Shown here piece by piece: positions 28,713-33,712 of a stretch of 33,712 nucleotides of DNA. Under the pieces are notes generated by a model that was not told where the DNA came from, searched no databases, and saw nothing but the letters and a program-made list of their open reading frames with translations. Each line of letters opens with the position of its first letter. The first letter of the stretch is position 1. Both the position numbers and the translations under genes were made by a program. This DNA comes from Oscillospiraceae bacterium (lineage in GTDB: Bacteria > Bacillota > Clostridia > Oscillospirales > Oscillospiraceae), in contig JAFUFT010000004.1 in the NCBI GenBank assembly GCA_017469795.1, positions 1 through 33,712 on the forward strand, given 5' to 3'.

Positions 28713-29381
28713 TTATTCTGTTTTGATGCCGGCAGCCTTCAGGATCCGTTCCACCAGCCTGCCGTTGACCGGAAGAAACCATCCCGCCACCGGCCCCACC
28801 AGCACCACGCATACCAGCGTGCCTGCACCGACAAGTCCACCCAGCAGGAAACCTGCGGCCACGAACGCCGCGTCCACCAGGACCCGGATGATACTGAAGG
28901 GCTTCCGGATCTTATCGCTGATGACGACCGCCACCAGATCATTGGGGCCGGTGCCCGCGTCGGACCGGATCACGATGGTCATTCCATAGGCCAGGATCAC
29001 GCAGCCCGCCACCAGCATCCCGATCCGCACCGGCAGTCCCGTGTCCGCCCCGAATACCGGGTTCAGGACCCAGGTGTAAAAATCGATGATCGGACCGCCA
29101 AAGGCCATGCACAGGACCGTGCCGATCTTAACATAGCTGCGGTCCACCGCCAGCAGCACACCGATAATCAGCAGGCTCACAGCCATATGGACTCTCCCGT
29201 GGGTCAGCACTTCCCATCCGGTCACACGCTGCAGAGCGCGGAACAGCCCCTGGATCAGCACATTGAAGGGATCTGACCCCAGATCCGACAGCAAAAACAG
29301 CGTCACGCCCAGATGGGCGATGGCCAGTCCTGCCAGCAGGATCCCCACGCGGATCCCCCATTCCTTTAAACTCCGTTTCAT
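28713..29381 (-). CDS. YczE/YyaS/YitT-family membrane protein
   Basis: 222-residue polytopic membrane protein with about five hydrophobic segments. It begins with a basic cytoplasmic start (MKRSLKEWGIRVG). The pattern matches the YczE family: LGSDPFNVLIQGL after TM1, and a second related half with DAGTGPNDLVAVVIS after an internal TM, suggesting an internal duplication. Conserved GSDPF and GTGPND turns are typical. The biochemical function of the family is unsettled; transporter-like roles have been proposed. It has its own promoter and terminator, so it is probably monocistronic. Confidence 0.82.
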   Translation of the reverse strand: MKRSLKEWGIRVGILLAGLAIAHLGVTLFLLSDLGSDPFNVLIQGLFRALQRVTGWEVLTHGRVHMAVSLLIIGVLLAVDRSYVKIGTVLCMAFGGPIIDFYTWVLNPVFGADTGLPVRIGMLVAGCVILAYGMTIVIRSDAGTGPNDLVAVVISDKIRKPFSIIRVLVDAAFVAAGFLLGGLVGAGTLVCVVLVGPVAGWFLPVNGRLVERILKAAGIKTE

Positions 29382-29416
29382 AGCGGCCCCCTCTCTTTTC
29401 CGGTCTTACAGGATCC

Positions 29417-29446
29417 AGTAAAGTCTGTCCTCCGTGCCTGTGTCAA
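29417..29446 (-). promoter_or_regulatory. Promoter of the YczE-like gene
   Basis: A consensus -35 TTGACA (29441-29446) is followed at 18 bases by a weaker -10 TTTACT (29417-29422) on the minus strand, 35 bases before the start codon. Confidence 0.6.
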
Positions 29447-29462
29447 GCGGACGTAAGGAACC

Positions 29463-29490
29463 GCGCGGCTCCGGTGTCCCGAAGCCGCGC
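29463..29490 (-). terminator. Hairpin after the ROK kinase gene (weak terminator)
   Basis: GCGCGGCT and AGCCGCGC arms form a GC-rich stem, extended by CGG/CCG across a GACA loop, 6 bases after the stop codon. The following minus-strand tail GGTTCCTTACG lacks a proper T-run. Confidence 0.5.
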
Positions 29491-29496
29491 CGCTCG

Positions 29497-30435
29497 TTAT
29501 CTGTGGCGAAAATCCCGCAGCATGGCCGCACCGATAAGTCCCGCGTCGTTTCCAAGCTGCGCCTTCATCAGTCTGGTCCGAAGGGGATTGCCCCGGGCGT
29601 AATCCTCCGCATCCAGGATCTTCCGGACCGGATCGAGGATCAGCTCTCCGGCTCCGGCGATTCCGCCGCCGATGCAGAACACCTCCGGCTGGAAGATGTT
29701 CACCAGACTGACCACGCCGTCCCCCAGATAGCTGAGGAACTCCTCCACCACCCGGCAGGCGGCAGGATCCTCCTGCTGATACGCCTCAAAGATCAGTTTT
29801 CCGTTGACCTTCTCCAGGCTGCCCGCCAGGGTCCAAAGCAGGCTCTCCGGCGCCTGTTCCATGGCTTTCCGCAGCTCCCGGATCAGGGCTGTTGCGGAGC
29901 AGTAGGTCTCAAAGCAGCCCTTCCGGCCGCAGGTGCAGGGCCGTCCGTTGTGCTCCAGTACAAAGTGTCCCACCTCCAGACCGGCATGATTGAGGCCGGT
30001 GTAGAGCTTTCCGCCCAGTACTGCGCCGCCGCCGATGCCTGTACCCAGGGTGATGACCACCATGGAGGAGCTGCCCTTGCCCGCCCCGGCAATGTACTCG
30101 CCCAGTGCAGCGCAGCCCGCGTCGTTTTCCATCAGAACAGGCAGGCCTGTGCGTTCCTCGATCATCTCCGCAAGGGGCACATCGTGGAAATTCAGGTTGG
30201 ACCAGTATTCCACCACGCCGTGCTCCGTGTCGATGACACCGGGAGATCCCAGACCGATGTATTCCACCGTCTCGTTTCTGTCTCCCAGCAGTTGCCGTAC
30301 ATGCTCCGCGATCACATCCGCAACGCCTTCCGGGGTCCGGGGTGTGGGCGTGGACCGCTGTTTTTTGATCGTTCCGGTATCGCTGACCAGCGCCGCGGCA
30401 ACATTGATGCCGCCCAGATCGATTCCCAAATACAC
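29497..30435 (-). CDS. ROK-family sugar kinase (probable glucokinase)
   Basis: 312-residue ROK kinase that would phosphorylate free glucose with ATP. Seen are the N-terminal phosphate-binding LGIDLGGINV, the catalytic-base segment ENDAGCAALGEY (Asp105), GTGIGGG, and the ROK zinc site made of His157 and CTCGRKGCFE (Cys167, Cys169, Cys174). No DNA-binding helix-turn-helix is present, so it is a kinase rather than a ROK repressor. The start is a GTG at 30435, with AGGAGG 8 bases upstream, 12 bases after the GH65 gene. In this operon it would use the glucose released by the phosphorylase. Confidence 0.92.
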   Translation of the reverse strand: MYLGIDLGGINVAAALVSDTGTIKKQRSTPTPRTPEGVADVIAEHVRQLLGDRNETVEYIGLGSPGVIDTEHGVVEYWSNLNFHDVPLAEMIEERTGLPVLMENDAGCAALGEYIAGAGKGSSSMVVITLGTGIGGGAVLGGKLYTGLNHAGLEVGHFVLEHNGRPCTCGRKGCFETYCSATALIRELRKAMEQAPESLLWTLAGSLEKVNGKLIFEAYQQEDPAACRVVEEFLSYLGDGVVSLVNIFQPEVFCIGGGIAGAGELILDPVRKILDAEDYARGNPLRTRLMKAQLGNDAGLIGAAMLRDFRHR

Positions 30436-30447
30436 AGAAACCGCCTC

Positions 30448-32763
30448 CTATTTTGTCACCGTCAGCCTGTCGGTCAGTGTGTAGGCTGCGCCCCACACTT
30501 CCACTTCCACCGGACCGGACCCGGTCTCGTTGACCAGTTCCACCCGGTTCTGTTCTGCCGTGACTGCGATCCGCTGACCCTGCCACATGGCGGTATAGCG
30601 AAGAGAATTCCATGCCTGGGGCATGTTGGGGCTGATCCGCAGCTTGCCGCCCAGCATCCGGAGGCCGCCGAAGCCCTGCACCGCGCACTGCCACAGTCCG
30701 CCCATAGAGGCGGCGTGGATGCCCGCGTCAGAGGAGTGGGGGTTGGCGTTGTCCAGATCGATCATGCACGCCTTTTGGAACATCTGATATCCCTGCTCCA
30801 CATTGCCCACATCGGCGGAGAGCATGGAGTGGGTGCAGAGGCTCAGGGAGGAGTCGTGGAGACAACGGGGCTCGTAGTAGTTGAAGCTCGACACCTTGAC
30901 CTCCCGGGGGAACAAATCCTCCAGCAGATAGAACAGCACCATCACGTCGGCCTGCTTGGAAACCTGCATCTTGGTGATCTGTTCCTGGTTGTAGTCCTTG
31001 TAGATGCCGCCCACATGGGCCTGATTCTTGTACTTGGTCAGGTCGATGTCCTGGAGCGTCAGATAGGTGGAGTCCTGGGGCAGCACGCCGTTTTCGTTGG
31101 GTTTGGTCAGGAACATGAAGGCCGAGGCATAGGCCCACTTCTCCCGCAGTTCCATGATGCCCAGCTTGGCCTCCAGCTGCGCGAACAGCTCCGGATTCTC
31201 CTCGGAAAGCAGGTCCGCATACTCGATCGCCTTGTCGATGGTCCACTTGGCCAGATAGTTCGTAAAGGCGTTGTCGTCCACGTGTTCCTTGTATTCATCC
31301 GGGCCGACCACGTCGTTGATGTGCAGGAGGCCGTCCTCGCCGGGTTCGAGACGGCTGGCCCAGAATTTGGCGCAGTCGAAGATCAGCTCGTAGCCGTATT
31401 TGTCCATGAAATCCTGATCCCCGGTGCATTTGTAGTAGCTCCAGGCGCCGAAGGCCACATCCGATGTGATGTGGATCTCGATGAAGCCTGTCCAGACCTT
31501 GATGAGCTGTCCGGTGACTACGTCGGTGCCCATATACTCCGGGGTGACCTCGCCGTCGTCCAGCCAGGCGCTCTCCCAAGGGAACTGGGCCCCATCGTAG
31601 CCGTTATGCTTTGCCTTGGCATGGGCGCCGGGCAGAGAGAGATAGCGGTACTCCTCCAAGCTCCGGGCCGCCTCCGGCATGTTGAAGATGAAGTAGGGCA
31701 GCAGGAAGATCTCCGTATCCCAGAACACATGGCCCTTGTAGCCCTCGCCGGAGAAGCCCTTGGCGCCGATGTTCATGCGGTTGTCGTGGGCGGGGGTCAT
31801 CAGCTGAAGGTGGTACTGGGCGAACCGGATCACCAGCTGGTCGAACTCCGGCCCGTCGACGGTGATGGGCACTCGGTCCCAGACCTTTTCCCGCCAGGCC
31901 GCGGCGCTCTCCTCCGCCAGGCTCTGGAAGCCCGCCGCCTGATCTTCTTTCAGCCGGTCCAGCGCGAAGGCCTGCAGTTCCGCCGTGGTCATACCGGCAG
32001 CCTCCCGGTCCCGGGTGGTGAACACATTGCAGAACTTCTCCATGGTGACAACCTCGCCGGCCTCGGCCTCCAGCGTGAAGTTGGAGAACATATGCCTGCG
32101 GCTGATGTTGATGTCGCTCACGGGCTGCGTCTCTTCGCCGTTTGCATAGAAATCGTGGGTGGCGTCCACCACAAAGGTAATGTCGGACTGGATGGTCCGG
32201 GGCACAAACTGCAGGTACTTTTTGTCGTAGAATCTGGTCTGTCCCTCGGTAAAATGCTGGGAGCCGTCGCAGGTCATCCGTCCGTCGATGCCGGACTGGA
32301 AGCGGATCATCGTTTCCTGTCTGGGGATAACGGAGATCTGAAACGCGATAGTGTGCAGCCGCTTCAGGGAGACGATCCGCTTGAAATGAAGAGAATAGAG
32401 CTCCCCCTTGGGAGACTGCCAGGTCACGTCCCGGCTCAGCATTCCCGTCTTCAGGTCCAGCCGCCGGACATAGTACATGATCCGCCCGGTGGTCAGGTCA
32501 AACCGTTCCCCGTTGAGGGTGATCTCGATATTCGTCACATCTGCGGCGTTGGGCAGCTCCGTGACCTCCTCCGGAGAAAACCGGTCAAAGGTGCCGGCCA
32601 CCAGCAGATCCCGGGTCTGTCCCAGATAGTTCTCCTCATGGGCAGAGCGCAGTCCCAGGTAGCCGTTGCCCAGAGAGAAATTCGCCTCTACTTTTCCGAA
32701 AAACGCAGGGTCAAAGCTGGTTTCGTCCAGGGCCCAGCCTTTTCCCATACTGAAGTCCAGCAT
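30448..32763 (-). CDS. GH65 disaccharide phosphorylase (maltose/kojibiose/nigerose/trehalose type)
   Basis: 771-residue member of glycoside hydrolase family 65. These inverting enzymes split alpha-linked glucosyl disaccharides with phosphate, giving beta-glucose-1-phosphate and a free sugar. The general acid is Glu490 in VVGPDEYKEHVDDN. The phosphate-binding loop HDSSLSLCTHS starts at His636. The (alpha/alpha)6-barrel entry GHVFWDTEIFLLPYF is intact, and the N-terminal beta-sandwich begins ANFSLGNGYLGLR. It starts 12 bases after pgmB behind GGGGGA and is followed by the ROK kinase gene, exactly the context of phosphorolytic disaccharide use. Which disaccharide is used cannot be read reliably from the sequence. 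Confidence 0.93.
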   Translation of the reverse strand: MLDFSMGKGWALDETSFDPAFFGKVEANFSLGNGYLGLRSAHEENYLGQTRDLLVAGTFDRFSPEEVTELPNAADVTNIEITLNGERFDLTTGRIMYYVRRLDLKTGMLSRDVTWQSPKGELYSLHFKRIVSLKRLHTIAFQISVIPRQETMIRFQSGIDGRMTCDGSQHFTEGQTRFYDKKYLQFVPRTIQSDITFVVDATHDFYANGEETQPVSDINISRRHMFSNFTLEAEAGEVVTMEKFCNVFTTRDREAAGMTTAELQAFALDRLKEDQAAGFQSLAEESAAAWREKVWDRVPITVDGPEFDQLVIRFAQYHLQLMTPAHDNRMNIGAKGFSGEGYKGHVFWDTEIFLLPYFIFNMPEAARSLEEYRYLSLPGAHAKAKHNGYDGAQFPWESAWLDDGEVTPEYMGTDVVTGQLIKVWTGFIEIHITSDVAFGAWSYYKCTGDQDFMDKYGYELIFDCAKFWASRLEPGEDGLLHINDVVGPDEYKEHVDDNAFTNYLAKWTIDKAIEYADLLSEENPELFAQLEAKLGIMELREKWAYASAFMFLTKPNENGVLPQDSTYLTLQDIDLTKYKNQAHVGGIYKDYNQEQITKMQVSKQADVMVLFYLLEDLFPREVKVSSFNYYEPRCLHDSSLSLCTHSMLSADVGNVEQGYQMFQKACMIDLDNANPHSSDAGIHAASMGGLWQCAVQGFGGLRMLGGKLRISPNMPQAWNSLRYTAMWQGQRIAVTAEQNRVELVNETGSGPVEVEVWGAAYTLTDRLTVTK

Positions 32764-32775
32764 GGCAGATCCCCC

Positions 32776-33420
32776 TTACAGAATGTTCAGCAGGTCGGCG
32801 AAGTTCACGAGGTTGTAGTCCTCCTCGCCGCAGTTCTCCGCATCTCCATGAAGGGCAAGAGCCGTCATGCCCGCAGCCTTGGCCGCCTGGATGCCCGCCT
32901 TGGCATCCTCCACCACCGCACAGTCGGCAGGATCCATACCGATCTTCTTCGCGGAGCACAGGAATACCTCCGGGTCGGGTTTGGAGTGGGTGATATCCGT
33001 ACCGTCGGCGATGGCGTCGAAGAAATCACCCAGGCCGATCCGCTCCAGAATGAACTTGGTATTCTTGCTGGAGGAACCGATGGAAAGCTTGTAGCCCCGG
33101 TTGCGAAGCTCGATCAGCGTGTTCTTCACTTCGTCCGTCAGGTCGGCGGGGCTCATGTTTTTCAGAAGTTCCCGATAGGTGTTGTTTTTCTCTTCGGCGA
33201 AGGCTTCTTTCTGCTCCTGGGTGTAGGCTTCGGTCGCCCGCTCCAGGATGATCTCCAGAGAAGCCATGCGGCTGACGCCCCGAAGCCGGTCGTTGATCTT
33301 CTCATCGAAGTAGATGCCCAACCGGTCCGCCAGGGCTTTCCACGCCTGATAGTGGAAGCGGTCTGTGAAGCAGATCACGCCGTCCAGATCAAAAATGACT
33401 GCCTTTTTCTGAAATTTCAT
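32776..33420 (-). CDS. pgmB: Beta-phosphoglucomutase
   Basis: 214-residue HAD-superfamily enzyme that converts beta-glucose-1-phosphate to glucose-6-phosphate. The nucleophile and acid/base aspartates are Asp11 and Asp13 in VIFDLDGVI. A helical cap domain follows with RLRGVSRMASLEIIL. Then come the phosphate-binding SIGSSSKNTKFIL, the SKPDPEVFL lysine loop and the metal-binding VVEDAKAGIQAA. The ATG at 33420 has AAGGAGG upstream; an upstream in-frame extension to 33504 crosses the promoter and was rejected. First gene of the phosphorolysis operon, it handles the phosphorylated product of the adjacent GH65 enzyme. Confidence 0.95.
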   Translation of the reverse strand: MKFQKKAVIFDLDGVICFTDRFHYQAWKALADRLGIYFDEKINDRLRGVSRMASLEIILERATEAYTQEQKEAFAEEKNNTYRELLKNMSPADLTDEVKNTLIELRNRGYKLSIGSSSKNTKFILERIGLGDFFDAIADGTDITHSKPDPEVFLCSAKKIGMDPADCAVVEDAKAGIQAAKAAGMTALALHGDAENCGEEDYNLVNFADLLNIL

Positions 33421-33456
33421 CTCGTTTCCTCCTTGGTATTTTTTGTTTACAGTACG

Positions 33457-33485
33457 AATATAACATAGCTTTTTGATTTTGAAAA
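33457..33485 (-). promoter_or_regulatory. Promoter of the pgmB-GH65-ROK operon
   Basis: On the minus strand -35 TTTTCA (33480-33485) and -10 TATATT (33457-33462) are spaced 17 bases, about 37 bases before the pgmB start codon. Confidence 0.6.
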
Positions 33486-33497
33486 GGTGTTTCCATC

Positions 33498-33509
33498 GTT
33501 TCATGAAAC
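33498..33509. promoter_or_regulatory. Perfect 12-bp palindrome upstream of the pgmB promoter
   Basis: GTTTCATGAAAC is perfectly self-complementary, 12 bases upstream of the -35 box. The position suits an activator or a repressor operator of the sugar operon. It lies directly beside the T-run of the neighbouring terminator, and no regulator gene is in the window. Confidence 0.35.
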
Positions 33510-33540
33510 AAAAAAGCCCCGGAACGAAACCGTTCCGGGG
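33510..33540 (-). terminator. Terminator of the gene at the right edge
   Basis: A perfect 10-bp CCCCGGAACG/CGTTCCGGGG stem with a 4-base loop (33517-33540) is followed, after one C, by a T-run on the minus strand (33515-33510). It separates the pgmB operon from the upstream gene. Confidence 0.93.
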
Positions 33541-33552
33541 CAGCGTGTTTCA

Positions 33553-33712
33553 TTACTTCTTGGAAGCCTGTGCCGCGTCGAACTTGGCCAGCATCGCCCG
33601 GGGGGACTGATACTCGCGCTCGAAGCGGACGCACTTCTCGTAGCCGGGGATGCCGGCCAGATACTTGGCGATCTTCTTGAGCTCCTCGAGGGGATAGCGC
33701 TGCATCATGCAG
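33553..33712 (-). CDS. C-terminal fragment of an unrecognised protein (cut by window edge)
   Basis: An open frame enters from the right edge and ends at a TAA at 33553-33555, giving 52 visible residues. It is supported as coding by the strong terminator 13 bases downstream and by codon use like its neighbours. The tail is charged and helical, with segments PLEELKKIAKYLAGIPGYEK and RAMLAKFDAAQASKK. No family is recognised from this piece, and no function is proposed. Confidence 0.7.
   Translation of the reverse strand, partial: CMMQRYPLEELKKIAKYLAGIPGYEKCVRFEREYQSPRAMLAKFDAAQASKK

Noticed and set aside
29434..33468. 1344-codon plus-strand open frame over the pgmB-GH65-ROK operon
   Set aside because: It spans three well-supported minus-strand genes plus their promoter and hairpin, and its composition is that of an antisense shadow.

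Overview
The window looks like a chromosomal segment of a GC-rich Gram-positive anaerobe of the class Clostridia, plausibly a gut Oscillospirales/Ruminococcaceae-type organism. The lineage is inferred from the Firmicutes gene order rpoB-rpoC-L7Ae-like-rpsL-rpsG-fusA-tuf, sigma-A-type promoters, strong AGGAGG ribosome binding sites and a large glycosidase load. No species can be named from the sequence alone. All genes are on the minus strand except one UbiD-family gene, so transcription mostly runs from high to low coordinates. No tRNA, rRNA, insertion sequence, phage gene or CRISPR array was seen.

Region 1 (1-11700), information processing. rpoB and rpoC are driven by a TTGACA-17-TATACT promoter and end at a strong terminator at 4154-4182. 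A separate TTGACT-17-TATAAT promoter then starts the str operon: L7Ae-like protein, rpsL, rpsG, fusA. tuf, cut by the left edge, has its own promoter. The usual rplJ/rplL genes are not upstream of rpoB; a divergent UbiD-family decarboxylase gene sits there instead.

Region 2 (13250-18760) holds the most unusual locus: a tightly coupled four-gene operon. In transcription order it encodes (i) a 703-residue fusion of a YidC/Oxa1-type membrane domain to a TagF-like CDP-glycerol glycerophosphotransferase domain, (ii) a LicA-like choline kinase, (iii) a LicC-like nucleotidyltransferase and (iv) a BCCT transporter. This resembles a lic1 phosphocholine-decoration operon in which the permease LicB is replaced by a BCCT carrier and the transferase LicD is absent. 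The YidC-TagF fusion is the only candidate transferase. I infer a choline (or related amino-alcohol) uptake, phosphorylation, CDP-activation and surface-transfer pathway.

Region 3 (18760-22100) has a CBS/DRTGG-containing manganese-type pyrophosphatase and a tannase-like serine esterase with a Gly/Pro-rich insertion, each apparently a single-gene unit.

Region 4 (22330-28480) is an operon of a cytosolic canonical GH3 glycosidase, a GtrA-like membrane protein, and a domain-swapped (C domain first) GH3 anchored in the membrane at both ends.

Region 5 (28710-33712) has a YczE-family membrane protein and a disaccharide phosphorolysis operon, pgmB-GH65-ROK kinase. In that operon the phosphorylase would release beta-glucose-1-phosphate and glucose, and PgmB and the ROK kinase would convert both to glucose-6-phosphate. 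The right edge holds the C-terminal end of an unrecognised gene.
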